Below, one piece after another: positions 35,916 through 46,981 of a stretch of DNA of 64,000 nt. Below the pieces are notes generated by a model. The model saw only the letters and a program-made list of their open reading frames with translations. It did not search any database and was not told the origin of the DNA. Origin of the DNA: Flaccisagitta enflata (lineage: Eukaryota > Chaetognatha > Sagittoidea > Aphragmophora); assembly GCA_965153355.1 (NCBI GenBank), contig OZ231127.1, positions 96,906,001-96,970,000 of the forward strand, given 5' to 3'. How positions within the stretch are numbered: position 1 is the stretch's first letter; every line of letters starts with the position of its first letter. The position numbers and the translations under genes were made by a program.

Positions 35916-36264
35916 CAGTAGATCTCGTCTACACTTGAATTAACGGGCTAAAGTATTTGGCCGTTGCTAGGGAGCGTATCTATGTGTGACAACCCTTAGC
36001 AACCGCTAAACGAGTGACATTCTTACAGAACATACTGTGGGAAAGTTGTAGCAAATTTGATTTTAAAAAATGTTCCCTTAAAAAATTTCTCAAAATATTG
36101 ATACTTTAGCATGAATACATTGAAATGTATTTCCATGGCAACCAGCTATCATGGGCAATAAAGCATCCCTTTATACGTCTATGTTTCAAATATCACTCCC
36201 TTCCCTTCATTTGTTTTTCTACAATGCTTGCCCCCGTTATCTCAAGTCTAGACGAGATCTACTG
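35916..36264. mobile_element. Foldback MITE 'CAGTAGATCTCGTCTAGACT', 349 bp
   Basis: The left end CAGTAGATCTCGTCTACACT and the right end AGTCTAGACGAGATCTACTG are inverted repeats, flanked by TA on each side. The interior includes GCAACCAGCTATCATGGGCA. It has no coding capacity. Related copies are at 36266-36996 and 42931-43454. Confidence 0.8.
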
Positions 36265-36265
36265 T

Positions 36266-36996
36266 ATGAATACGCACTATAGCAATGGGCAAACAAGCAA
36301 TATTCTTACAGAACATATTGTGGGATAGCTGTAACGTAGTTGATTTTAAGCAATGTTCCTTCAAAAAAATCTCTTAAAATATCGATAGTTTAGCAACAAT
36401 ATATGCAAATGTGTTTCCATGACAACCAACCGTCATAGGCAATAAAGCATTTGTTTATCAGCTTATATTCCAAATATTAGTTCCTTAGCTTCCTTTCTCT
36501 TCCGGTTAAGCAGTAGATCATTGTAGAAAAACAAATGAAGCCAGGAGAGTGATGTTTGAAACATTATAAAAGGATGCTTTATTGCCCATGATAGCTGGTT
36601 GCCATGGAAACATATTTTCATGTATTTATGCTAAAATATCAATATCTTGAGAAATTTTTTGAAGAAACATTTCATAGAATTAACTTTCCCACAGTATGTT
36701 CTGTAAGAATGTCGCTCGTTTAGCGGTTGCTAGGGTTTTTACACATGGATACACTCCTTAGCAATGGCTAAACAAGAGATATCTGACAAATTTGATCTTA
36801 AGCAATGTTCCTTAAATAAAGCTTTCAAAATATTGATATCTTAGCAAAAAGACATGGAAATGTGCTTCCATGGCAACCAATCATAATGGGAAATAAATCA
36901 TCCTTTTATTGATTTATATTCTAAATATCAGTCCCCTTACTTCTTTCTCTTCCCATCATCCTTGCCCCGTCATCTCAAGTCTAAACAAAATCTACT
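36266..36996. mobile_element. Two further copies of the same foldback MITE, one partial
   Basis: 36266-36510 resembles the right half of the family (ATTCTTACAGAACATATTGT, TCCATGACAACCAACCGTCA). 36511-36996 is a longer full copy that starts CAGTAGATCATTGTAGAAAA and ends TCTCAAGTCTAAACAAAATC TACTATAG. The three copies lie nearly end to end. Confidence 0.65.
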
Positions 36997-37530
36997 ATAG
37001 AGCATTGAAGACTAGTCGTCAATTCAATAAAACAAGGCCAAATTTTGGCCAATATGTGCCCCCACTACCCGCCTAAACACAGAATGAGTTGACTTAGAAT
37101 GATTGTCTTTAACTTTTATAGTTTTTTGAGTCTCTGTGGTGTGTACAATACAAATCTGAAAGAAATTAAATCACTTTTGGGGCACATTTTTGAAATATAT
37201 GCAAAAATGGTCAAAATTTAATACATTTTTAATCATAACATTTGAGATGATCTTTTTTGATATTTTTGACTGCAGATTCAGATTCAGCAAGTACTTTGCA
37301 GTTTGCTTGATATGTCACACTTTATATTTTTGAAAAATAGATAATTTTTTTTCTTCATTATATTGTAATAAGATACATTTAAACATTTTCATGATCTTAT
37401 AAATAAGCAAACTTTTTTTCTTTTTTAAATGTATGAAAGGTGACTTGACATTTCTAACAAACTGTAAACGACCCACTGAGTCTGATTCTGCAGGCCCCAA
37501 AATTTGTTATTTTTTTGTAGATTGATAATA
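36997..37530. other. Intron sequence, no feature
   Basis: AT-rich DNA in intron 2 of the SRCR gene. No gene or repeat was recognised. Confidence 0.45.
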
Positions 37531-37874
37531 CCGTATTTCCCCTAATTAGCGCCCGGGGCGCTTACTAAATTGAAAAATAACACTGCCTATTTTACCCCCT
37601 AATTAGCGCACCCTCAATAATATTTTGAAAAAAAGGGATATTTTAAAACAGTATAAACAGTTAACATTGGGTAAAAACATATATAGAATCTTACTTTAAC
37701 AGAAGGATCCACAAATAGAGAAAGAAAAACAGGCTAATAAACATATAAACACAACCAAAACTTCATTCTTAGAATAAAAGTATAGCAAAAATGCATATAC
37801 AAAATACAATTTTTTTTTCTGAAAAGAGAGGGGGGCGCTAATTAGAGGAGGGGCGTTAATTAGAGGAAATACGG
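37531..37874. mobile_element. 344-bp MITE with CCGTATTTCC ends
   Basis: The ends CCGTATTTCCCCTAATTAGC and GTTAATTAGAGGAAATACGG are inverted repeats and are flanked by TA on both sides. Short elements with an ACCGTATTT end are, from memory, common in invertebrate genomes. The interior is AT-rich and noncoding. Confidence 0.8.
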
Positions 37875-37904
37875 TATATACAAAACAGCACAGGGACCCA
37901 AAAA

Positions 37905-39345
37905 CTATCAGAGTTATCGGGAAAAAAGTCGAAGTCAGTCTTTGACTTTTTGACATATTCGAGAGAAACAGGGTTTTCATTTTCTGATTAGAAAGTTGAG
38001 GGTCTCTTCCGGCTGATTGGTCCCTTGAACGAAATTGACAGGGTAAGTAAATTTGATAACTCTCTTTCATTTGGCGCCAAGCAGAAGTCTCTAGGACAAA
38101 TATTTTTCAAGTTATGATTTTTTAAAGATTTTTTTTGCGAAAAATCTGAATTGAATTTTTTTCAATTTTTTAAAGATTTCATGTAGGATCAATAAAGGAG
38201 TGTACTTTTGTTTGTCTAAGCATGCAAATATCTGTATTGCATAGCTGCTCATCTGTGAGGGTGTTTTTGAGTATTCTAGCTCATTTAGCTCATTTAGCTC
38301 AGGTTTTTAATGATTTAAAGTGCAATAAATACATAAATGTTTTTATATATGTCTGAGCATACAAATACAAGAAAGCATGTCAGTGAGCATTGCTGGTCAT
38401 CTGTGTGCGTGAATGAAGGTGATTGTGAGTATTTCAGCTCATTTAGCTCATCTAGCTTCTATAGCACAATCCTTATCTTCCAGATTTGTAATGCGATAAG
38501 TATGTCTGAGCATGCAAGTACAAGAAAGCTTATTTGTGCTTTTGCTCATTTTGTTTTGTTTATTTTCTATCATCGGGAAAAAAGTCGAAGTCTGTCTTCG
38601 ACTTTTTGACATATTCGAGAGAAACAGGGTTTTCATTTTCTTATGGGAAAGTTGGGGAACTCATCCGGCTGAATGTGGCCTCCGATGAAATTTATAGGGT
38701 AAGTAAATTTAATAATTCTCTTTCATTTGACGCCAAGCAGAAGTCTCTGGGACAAATATTTTTCGCGCTATGATTTTTTAAAGATTTATTTATGAAAAAT
38801 AAAAATAGAATTTTTTTTTTTTTTTTAAGATTTTGTGTAGGATCAATAAAGGAGTGTATATATGTTTACTTGAGCATGCAAATACAAAAAAACATGTTTA
38901 TGAGCACAACTGCTCATCTGTGAGGGCATTTTTGAGCATTTTAGCTCATTTAGCTCACTTGGCTTAGTCTATTCTTTCTGATTTCAAAAACAACAAATGA
39001 ATAAATATTTTCATACTTGTTTAAGCAAGCAAAATAAAAAAAAAACATGTCAGTGAGCAGAGCTGCTCATCTATAGGGGCATTTACAATTATTCTAGCTC
39101 ATTTAGCTCATTTACCTTGCTCTTTTACTCTGATTTTAAATAGGACAAATACAATAATGTTTTGACCTTAGCATGCAAATACAATAAAGCATGTCAGTGA
39201 GCAAGGCTGGTTGTCTGGTTGAATTTGAATATTTCAGCTCATCTAGCTCATTTGGCTCAATCCTATTTTTCTCTGATTTTCAGTGCAATCAATACATACA
39301 ATTGCTTTTGATGTGATCTAATAAATAAAAAAAATTCAGTGACTG
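37905..39345. repeat. Dispersed composite repeat, two tandem copies
   Basis: Each copy begins with GGGAAAAAAGTCGAAGTC and a block homologous to the open frame at 28157 (GTCTTCGACTTTTTGACATA, CATTTGGCGCCAAGCAGAAG). An A/T-rich bridge follows, then units of the AGCATGCAAATACAAGAAAG repeat. Copy 1 starts at about 37915 and copy 2 at about 38573. Copy 1 has an in-frame TAG in the shared frame. Confidence 0.8.
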
Positions 39346-39501
39346 AAGATAAAAGCATGGTGAAAAGTGACCAATGCTTACGACTTTTTTCCTCACGGCG
39401 ACAGCCGCCATTACTGGTAGCTGATTATTATAAGTCAACTCATTCCGTGTTCTGGCGGACAGTGCCCCTCGCAGATAAATCATGCATTTATAGACGATGT
39501 T

Positions 39502-39713
39502 AGTTGCGTACTCGCGACTCCTTGAAAAGCTTTGTCCGTACATCTGTTTGTCAGTTAGTCCATTGGTGCTTTGGTCCCTCCATAATGCACAAGTCGAAAA
39601 GTGAAGACATGCAAACTTTGCCCCCATGTGTTCTTGTTTAGAGGGTTTGTGGATGGGGTTGTATACCCCTGCCCACCCGTTCGCGACAATATTGTAACCC
39701 TGCGTTACTTGTT
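39502..39713 (+). mobile_element. HHE element, subfamily C-like
   Basis: The head is AGTTGCGTACTCGCGACTCC, then TTGAAAAGCTTTGTCCGTAC. The tail is GTTCGCGACAATATTGTAAC ending TGCGTTACTTGTT. A further degraded head (CTGACACGCGACTCTTTGCC) follows at 39738. Confidence 0.6.
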
Positions 39714-39855
39714 CATCAATAAACGCTTTTTCAATCGCTGACACGCGACTCTTTGCCTTGCTGTGTTGGTCCATGGGTCCGTTCATTGGTCTGTCCGCCT
39801 GTCAAATTTTTGGTTTCTGAATTACTGCCCCTGCCCAATCATCTAATTTCTTTTC

Positions 39856-40000
39856 AGTCGCGGACTAGCGACTCTATAGGAGGCTTTGTCCGTCCGTCCG
39901 TCCGTCCGTTAGTGAGCACGAGTCAAAAAGTGGGAAAACGCGCATTTTCGCCCCTGCCCACCCGTCCACAACTGGTATTCGCCGTGTATCCGGCCTTGTT
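39856..40000 (+). mobile_element. HHE element, subfamily B, 145 bp
   Basis: The head is AGTCGCGGACTAGCGACTCT, then ATAGGAGGCTTTGTCCGTCC. The body is GAGCACGAGTCAAAAAGTGG. The tail is GTCCACAACTGGTATTCGCC ending GTATCCGGCCTTGTT. It lies 127 bp from the donor of exon 2 of the minus-strand gene. Confidence 0.75.
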
Positions 40001-40126
40001 TACATTTAAATCCCATACTGTTCTACGCCGGCGCATGAGTCTATCAATCGGTTGATCCATCAGTTATTGAACCTGCTCACTCGCCCCTGCCCACCCACAG
40101 CAATCTTAAGCCTAAAATACTCGTAC

Positions 40127-40946
40127 CTTTGGCGAGAAGCCCATTCATATCGGACATCTGATTTTCCCACAATTTCATTATATTCTTTAAGTCGTTGATC
40201 CAAGATGGTCCATTGGAATTGGCAGAAGCATTCTCATCGTCGTCCGCCTCCCTTTCCTGCTCCTCCTCGTCGTCCTCTTCTTCATCCTCTTCTTCTTCCT
40301 CTTCTTCTTCCTGCTCTTCGTCATCCTCCTCTTCTTCCTGCTCTTCGTCTTCCTCCTCTTCTTCTTCTTCTTCTTCTTCATCTTCATCAGTTGCATCTCT
40401 CGCTTTAAAGACTTTCGATATTTTCGGATTCCGCGACCCCTTCGAAGCATCTTTGTGTTGACGAACTTGTTCACCCTTCAACGACTTTGCATCAGAGGAA
40501 GATCGCGCTTCAGAGGACGATGGCATTGAGGGCGGAAGTTTGTAGTCGATCCTTACGCCACGATTTTTGTGCTGGCTGATGACGCAAACTTCCACCGCGC
40601 GCGTTAACTGGGACATAAATCGTATGCCTTCTTTGATCCCGACGCCGTAGGTATTGTAGGTGAATGAATTTCCGTCGGCGCTGTAATTGCCGCCTTTTTG
40701 CCGCATCCAGTCGCCGTTGAGAAAGTAAGTAGCGGGCCTTCGACTCCATCTCAGCGCGAGAAAGTTTCTAGTGCGTTGCACGTGCTTGATGGTGACGTTG
40801 CAAGCGCCGGCGGGGATCGTCGCGATGTAGTTGTATCCTTCTCTGAGATGTTTCCGTTCGAAAATGGTCGAAACGACGCGACATTCTTTGGAGTCGCCTT
40901 CGCATTTGTCGCAGGACATTCTCTTTGAGGTATCGCCAGTTGCAGA
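40127..40946 (-). CDS. Exon 2: ADAMTS-type spacer domain and acidic tract
   Basis: Residues 31-303. SCDKCEGDSKECRVVS (41-56) resembles the CGVCGGDGSxC end of the ADAMTS cysteine-rich region. The spacer follows with family landmarks in order: REGYNYIATIPAGACNVTI (65-83), NFLALR (91-96), TYFLNGDW (103-110), NYSADGNSFTYN (117-128) and AVEVCVI (147-153). Spacer domains of ADAMTS and ADAMTS-like proteins bind matrix or substrates. Residues 216-268 are almost all Glu or Asp, from a GAG/GAA/GAT repeat, and 276-303 look helical. The donor AAAG|GTACGAGT is clear. The acceptor is inferred at 40947 (ATACAACCAAG), which matches exon 1 in phase. An upstream in-frame ATG at 40979 is the alternative start. 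Confidence 0.8.
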
Positions 40947-41124
40947 CTTGGTTGTATCAAGAGGAAATGGTTTCAACATTACACCTTCGTTGAGAAGGTT
41001 GTGGTATGTTTAGAATGAACGGTTTCATAGAAATTTCATAGATCTAAAAACAGGGCCAGAAACACATACCCTCCCTATTCGTGGACGGTTAGGCATGGGC
41101 ATCGGGCAGTAATGCAAAAACAAA

Positions 41125-41310
41125 AAACGGAAACGAGAAGAACAAAAATAACAAAAAGAGCAAAAAGGGCAAAAAGAACAAAAAGAACAAAAAGAACAAA
41201 AAAAAAAACAAAAAGAACAAAAAGAACAAAAAGAACAAAAAGAACAAAAAGAACAAAAAGAACAAAAAGAACAAAAAGAACAAAAAGAACAAAAAGAACA
41301 AAAAAGAACA
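41125..41310 (+). repeat. AACAAAAAG 9-bp tandem repeat
   Basis: About 20 units of AACAAAAAG inside intron 1 of the predicted gene. Confidence 0.95.
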
Positions 41311-41337
41311 AATACGGTACGCTACTAAAAGGAAATT

Positions 41338-41452
41338 AACATGGCCAGACAGTCGCGGACGGTTGGGTTGGAAAAACCGCTCGCAATTTTAAGATATTTG
41401 TGACCGACAGACCGACCGACAGACCAACTTTTAAAGTCGCGTGTCCGCGACT
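41338..41452 (-). mobile_element. HHE element, subfamily B, 115 bp
   Basis: The minus-strand head AGTCGCGGACACGCGACTTT is followed by GTTGGTCTGTCGGTCGGTC. The tail GTCCGCGACTGTCTGGCCAT is an exact reverse complement of the head start AGTCGCGGAC. It is one of the shortest copies and sits 45 bp from predicted exon 1. Confidence 0.75.
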
Positions 41453-41497
41453 TAAAAATATCAATTTGCCCTGGCGGACGACGAAAAATGTTTAAAC

Positions 41498-41587
41498 CAT
41501 TTCCTGAGCAGCCGTTGAAGAAATAACTGCAATGATGATTGTGATGACTTTGTAATGCGAACAAACAAAAGACGTTTTTCTATCCAT
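41498..41587 (-). CDS. Exon 1 (tentative): signal peptide
   Basis: A 30-codon frame, MDRKTSFVCSHYK followed by VITIIIAVISSTAAQEM. It has a basic N-terminal region, a hydrophobic core of about 11 residues and small residues before a possible cleavage site (after Ala or Gln at 28-29), the pattern of a secretory signal. The donor would be AAATG|GTTTAA, which is weak. Its phase (0) fits the inferred acceptor of exon 2, 551 bp downstream. Without the splice the frame stops two codons later. A short type II membrane anchor is possible but the hydrophobic core is brief. The call rests on position, composition and phase. Confidence 0.4.
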
Positions 41588-42297
41588 TTCTTTTCCAGTA
41601 AGAACAACTGAACTTTGAATAAATTGAAAGTTTTCAAATATCGTTTTATTTTCAAACGGAGAAAAATAATGTCGACGATAAGATCAAGTTAATAAAGCAA
41701 GAATTTATGCAGATGTTTACATTGTGTTTTCTTCAGTGACGCTTGCATAACAGAGGCAGTGTACACATATTTGATGATTCTTCTCAAAAGCTCAAGATTG
41801 AATGAAGCCCAAATGACAAGCGATGGTTTTTATTCGCATACACACGGTACTGAAATAATAAAGTCGCCTTGTCCGTCGTTAAGTAAACATCGGTCCGTCC
41901 ATCCGTCTGCTTTTTATGGCTGTTCTAGCGTTTGTCGATGTTTCTTTTCGGCATCACTACCCGTAATAAACGGTCAAAAATAAACCCGTAATAATGTACC
42001 TAGCATTACTGCCGCCGCATATCTGCCAGCCGTCAAAGCCTCAACTTGTTTTTTTTTTTCTTCTTAAAAATGATATTCAGTATTGATGAAAGAATGCGTT
42101 AAAAAACCACCTAAGACAAAAGAAAATCGAGTGTTTCTCTTGAGAGGCAACAATGAATGTTATTCGTCGGTTATTTTGGCACATAACGTTATTGTTCGAT
42201 TTTTTTTTGGTCACGAACACGAACAGACACATTTGAACACGCACCATATGCAATTTTTTCTCCTTAATCCATCATCGAAAAAGGCTGTGTGTCTTCA
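41588..42297. other. Upstream flank of the SRCR gene; nothing assigned
   Basis: Would contain the promoter if exon 1 is correct. I see no clear TATA box or CpG-rich stretch. Confidence 0.3.
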
Positions 42298-42440
42298 TTG
42301 AGACGACCGCGGTTTGAACAGGTCACTCGGTCGTTCGCTTCGTTCGTTCGCACGCATCGCTCACTCAACTCAATCGTTCCGCCTTGCTAGACTCGCTCCA
42401 TTCACGGGCTCGCTCACTCACTTCGCTCACCCCCTCGTGG
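42298..42440 (-). mobile_element. GAGCGAGCG MITE, partial
   Basis: The plus strand reads TTGAACAGGTCACTCGGTCG, TCGCTCACTCA and CCCCTCGTGGGACAG, the reverse complement of the family core and one subterminal block. The terminal TTTCTAG ends are missing. Confidence 0.6.
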
Positions 42441-42499
42441 GACAGCCAAAAAGAGATAAAGAAAGTGTTATGAAAAATAAAATGAAATGAAAAAAAAAT

Positions 42500-42830
42500 G
42501 ATGAGTGAATGAATGAGTGAATGAGTGAGTGAGTACGTGAGTACGTGAGTACGTGAGTACGTGAGTGAGTGAGTGAGTGAGTGAGTGAGTGAGTGAGTGA
42601 GTGAGTGAGTGAATGAGTGCGTGAATGAATGAATGAATGAATCAATGAATGAGTGAGTGAGTGAGTGAGTGAGTGAGTGAGTGAGTGAGTGAGTGAGTGA
42701 GTGAATGAATGAATGAATGGATGAGTGAGTCAGTGAGTCAGTGAATGAGTGAGTGAGTGAGTGAGTGAGTAATGAATGAATGAATGAATGAATGAATGAA
42801 TGAATGAATGAATGAATGAATGAACGAATT
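42500..42830 (+). repeat. (GAGT)n/(GAAT)n microsatellite
   Basis: About 330 bp of GAGT changing to GAAT, with a GAGTACGT island near 42530. Confidence 0.97.
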
Positions 42831-42930
42831 TAATTTACGATGACAATACAAAATCAAATTAAAGGTGACTTTTTTAACTGCGTCTTTTTAAAACAAAATT
42901 AATAAATCATAATTCTAATTCAAATTCAAA

Positions 42931-43454
42931 CAGTAGATCTCGTCTAGACTTGAGATAACAGGGGCAAGCATTGTAGAAAAACAAATAAAGCCAGGGGAGT
43001 GATATTTGAAACATAGACTAATAAAGGGATGCTTTATTGCCCATGATAGCTGGTTGCCATGGAAACACATTTCTATGTATTTTTGCTAAAATATCAATAT
43101 TTTGAGAAATTTTTTGAGGGAACATTTTCTAAAATTAGATTTGCAACAACTTTTCCACAGTATGTTCTGTAAGAATGTTGCTCTTTAGCGGTTGCTAAGG
43201 GTGTCACACATAGATACGCTCCTAGCAACGTGACAAACGACATTCTTACAGAACATGTAATGAATTGTAACAAATTGATTTTAAGTAATGTTCAGAAAAT
43301 CTCTCAAGTGTTGATATTTTAACGATAATCTAATGATGTTTCCGCTATCAACTATCTAACATCATAGTCTATATTCCAAATATCGCTCCCTTGCCTTCAT
43401 TTGTTTTTCCACAATGCTTGCCCCCGTTATCTCAAGTCTAGACGAGATCTACTG
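42931..43454. mobile_element. Foldback MITE 'CAGTAGATCTCGTCTAGACT', 524 bp
   Basis: The ends CAGTAGATCTCGTCTAGACT and AGTCTAGACGAGATCTACTG are perfect inverted repeats of at least 20 bp, continuing inward with mismatches (GGGGCAAGCATTGTAGAAAA and TTTTTCCACAATGCTTGCCC). It belongs to the same family as 35916-36264. Confidence 0.8.
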
Positions 43455-43929
43455 TACAGACAAAGAAGAGACATACTTATTTTATTTTATTTTGTTTTAT
43501 TTTATTTTGTTTTTTTTTTTGTTTTATCTTAGTTATAGTGAGGGATGTTGTTCCACCTATCATACAGACGAGTAGCGACACGTTCAACGAACAAGCTTCC
43601 GTCCAACTTTGACGATTGTCTTTCCCACATTACAGAGAATTCAACAGACGTTGCCCGGAAGGAAGAAGCATTTGGCTCCGCTCTGTGTTGAAGAATTGCC
43701 TAGAATGAGACAACTTCTTTTTCACCTGTGAGAGACTATTTTTGGGATTTTGGTCCGTCCCTCCGGTAATTGAATAGGTCAGTTGGTCCGTCCCTCCGTC
43801 CCTCCGTCCATCTGTAGACAAAACTCCTCGCGTATTCGTCTTCTACTGCGATGGGGTTGAATGAGATACAGTTGGATGTAGGAAGAAAACGGAAAAGACC
43901 GAGTTTACTAAAATAAACGGACCAACAAC

Positions 43930-43930
<1 letters not shown>
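43455..43930. other. No gene recognised
   Basis: TTATTTTATTTTGTTTTATT low-complexity sequence lies at 43478-43530. The rest is unique-looking, with a GGTCCGTCCCTCCG run near 43750-43810. Confidence 0.45.
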
Positions 43931-44480
<550 letters not shown>

Positions 44481-45040
44481 ACAGACAGAACGTTAGAGTG
44501 GCGAGATGAGTTGTGTTTTTGCAACTGAAAAGTATCAATATTTTTTTGATATATTGTCAGATAGGGCCATTGGCCAACGGTTTTCGCATCAAATCAATTG
44601 AACAACCCAGCATGCAGCTTTTTTAAACAGACTATGACTATGTCTATACTGTTGAAAACTACTCGCTACATGACTTTTCTCCATGATTTAGAGGTTCCAG
44701 ATATTTTGATCGCAACTTTATGGTGATTGTGGTAAAAATGTCAAATGCTAGTTCAACCATTCATAGATGAATGGATATCATCAAAACAATCAACATTAAT
44801 AGCTGTCTCAATCATTCGCACAATAACAGGATAGAAAATGACAGTCTACAATTAATTGCTCATAGACTGTTACTAGATACATGTATTAAAGCAAGATGGT
44901 AACTAACCCCCTTTGATTCTTTTCTTTTTTCCCGTCCAGCAGGATTTCTCACTTTTCACTTTTTGTTTCTTTCTCTCTTTTTTTCTTTTTCATTCTCTTC
45001 TTTCCTTTTCTTCTCCTTTTCTTTTCCCTTCTTTTTTCTT
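44481..45040. other. No gene recognised
   Basis: Unique-looking AT-rich sequence to about 44930, then a TTTC/CTTTT-rich stretch. No exon was identified. Confidence 0.4.
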
Positions 45041-45049
45041 TCCTTTTTT

Positions 45050-45325
45050 TAGGTAGCAGCCCCAAAGGGATCGATGATCTATGCTTTTGCATATTGGGAA
45101 TTTTCTCGTCCTTGTTCTCGTTCTCAATTTCCTTCTCCTTCCAAAACCTACCCCCTCCCCCAACTCTCGCTCCATTGAGCAGGAGAAAATTCCTCATATG
45201 GACTTATGCTCATATGTGTGAAAGCATAAGTCATCAACCCAGCTGCCCTGCTCCCTCCCTCGACATCAATCAGAAACTAGTAAAGCAAGGCACGGGCACC
45301 GCTGACCATCTAACGCTTTCGCGAC
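45050..45325 (+). mobile_element. GGGCAGCGG-ended element, short and diverged
   Basis: The head GGTAGCAGCCCCAAAGGGAT is followed by CGATGATCTATGCTTTTGCA. There is almost no satellite core. The inverted end is TGTGTGAAAGCATAAGTCAT ... CAGCTGCCCTGCTCCC. The tail is AAGCAAGGCACGGGCACCGC TGACCATCTAACGC. It may show the family without an expanded core. Confidence 0.55.
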
Positions 45326-45429
45326 AATCTCCCTTACCTTTATTCCTTATCTTTTCCTTCCTTTTGGTTTCTTTTTCTTACTTTTTCTCTTCATTTTCTT
45401 TTCGTTCCTTTCTTTTTTCTTTTCTTTTT

Positions 45430-45663
45430 AGTTGCGGACACGCAACTCTATAAGAGACTTTGTCCGTCCGTCGGTCCGTGGGTCCGTTGGTCCGTCCGTC
45501 CGTCACGCTCGAGTTGAAAACGCAAAAAAAAGCTCATTAACGACGCTGTAGTTGTCATTGAATGTGTGTGGTAGTGTGTGGGATGGGGGTTGGGGTTAGG
45601 CTGGGGGTCGGCTGCCCCTGCCCCCCCCGTCCGCAACAAAATTGTGACCCCGCGTCACTTGTT
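45430..45663 (+). mobile_element. HHE element, subfamily C
   Basis: The head is AGTTGCGGACACGCAACTCT, then ATAAGAGACTTTGTCCGTCC. The tail is GTCCGCAACAAAATTGTGAC ending CGCGTCACTTGTT. GTCCGCAAC is the exact reverse complement of GTTGCGGAC in the head. Confidence 0.8.
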
Positions 45664-45684
45664 TCTTCTTTTTTTCTCCTTTTT

Positions 45685-46215
45685 GGGCAGCGGGGACAAA
45701 GGGGTGAATTTCCAGACGTCCGTCCGTCCGTCCGTCTGTCCGTCCATCCGTCCCCCCCCTCACTAAAGCTTCTGAGCCTCATGTTCCCATTGAATATCAT
45801 GGAAAATTAAAGAAATGCAAAATTCCCATTGAATAACATGGAAAATGGATACAAAAATTAAGAAAATTTGAAACTCCCATTGAATAACATATAAAATCTA
45901 CTATAAGGTACAAATATGGGAGATTCCTATTGAATAACATGGAAAATAGACAAAAAAATTGAAATAAATGTAAAATTCGGATTGAATAACATGGAAAATT
46001 AACAATGAAATGGAAAAAAAATTCAATGTTCTCATTGAATAACAAAGAAAGTAGCCCCAAAAGCCTCAAATGTGGCTTCTCAGGACGTATGGAAATTCAC
46101 CCCTGTGTCCTACAGGACATCAGTCCTTTGGGGCCGCTGCCCTGCTCTCACTCCACTTTTGTAGCTAATCACTCCAAGCAGGGCATCGGGTACCGCTGAC
46201 CATGTGCGATCCTTG
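45685..46215 (+). mobile_element. GGGCAGCGG-ended element with CATTGAATAACATGGAAAAT core
   Basis: The head GGGCAGCGGGGACAAAGGGG TGAATTTCC is followed by a (GTCC)n run. The core is 45780-46050, about six units with CCCATTGAATAACATGGAAA. The inverted end ATTCACCCCTGTGTCCTACA leads to GGGGCCGCTGCCC. The tail hairpin GCCCTGCT/AGCAGGGC and GGGTACCGCTGACCATGTGC follow. Same subfamily as 22045-22572. Confidence 0.75.
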
Positions 46216-46325
46216 GATGACTTGTTAAGTTTTTTTTTCCTTCGTTTCCCGTTTCCTGTCAGCCAAAGATTTGAATCTATGGCACGTTTTGTTTCAAAGG
46301 GTCATCCTCAGCTTAGGTCTCTCCC

Positions 46326-46393
<68 letters not shown>

Positions 46394-46403
46394 TCAGCTG
46401 AGG

Positions 46404-46449
<46 letters not shown>

Positions 46450-46459
46450 TCAGCTGAGG

Positions 46460-46491
<32 letters not shown>

Positions 46492-46499
46492 AGCTGAGG

Positions 46500-46585
<86 letters not shown>

Positions 46586-46597
46586 TCAGCTTAGGTC

Positions 46598-46657
<60 letters not shown>

Positions 46658-46690
46658 TCCTTCTTTCTTTCTTTCTTTCTTTCTTTCTCA
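46326..46690 (+). repeat. (CTTT)n microsatellite with CAGCTGAGGTAT islands
   Basis: Tetranucleotide array divided by five copies of a 12-14 bp island (CAGCTGAGGTAT or CAGCTTAGGTCT), so a larger unit was also amplified. Confidence 0.95.
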
Positions 46691-46793
46691 TGCTCAACTT
46701 AGGTCTCTCCTTCTTTCTCTTTGACCTGGCCCTTCCCACTTACATCTTTCCTTTCTGCTTCGTTGGCTCACTTTTTTTCACTTGGTCGCGTGC

Positions 46794-46981
46794 ACGCGAC
46801 TGTTTAACCCGCAATGACTGACGATGATCCGTCAGTCATTCAGTCAGTAACAATTAGCTTTTAAGCCTTTTTTTGGACGGATTTTGCGCTACTGCTCCTG
46901 CCCAAATGCTTCACTAACCTTATCTGTCACTGCCCCTGCCCGTCCGCACGCGACTGAAGTAGCCGTGTATCCGGCCTTGTT
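46794..46981 (+). mobile_element. HHE element, subfamily A
   Basis: The head is GGTCGCGTGCACGCGACTGT, then TTAACCCGC. The tail is CCGCACGCGACTGAAGTAGC ending GTATCCGGCCTTGT. One arm base of the palindrome has changed. Confidence 0.75.

Larger units (their letters stand above)
25607..41587 (-). other. Gene span: predicted secreted ADAMTS-spacer / SRCR protein, five exons
   Basis: Exons, in transcript order: 41587-41498, 40946-40127, 35530-35441, 35132-35000, 25838-25607. Each internal border has AG before and GT after, and the phases match at every junction (0, 1, 1, 2). This gives one frame of 1365 nt, or 454 residues. Predicted order: signal peptide (1-29), short Cys pair region (42-52), ADAMTS spacer (67-166), Ser/Lys linker, Glu/Asp tract (216-268), helical segment (276-333), SRCR group A domain (335-454). 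The last four exons are well supported. The first is tentative, and if it is wrong the gene may start further upstream with other ADAMTS-like domains. I do not know a described protein with this architecture. The role is unknown; an extracellular matrix or recognition protein would suit the domains. Confidence 0.65.
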
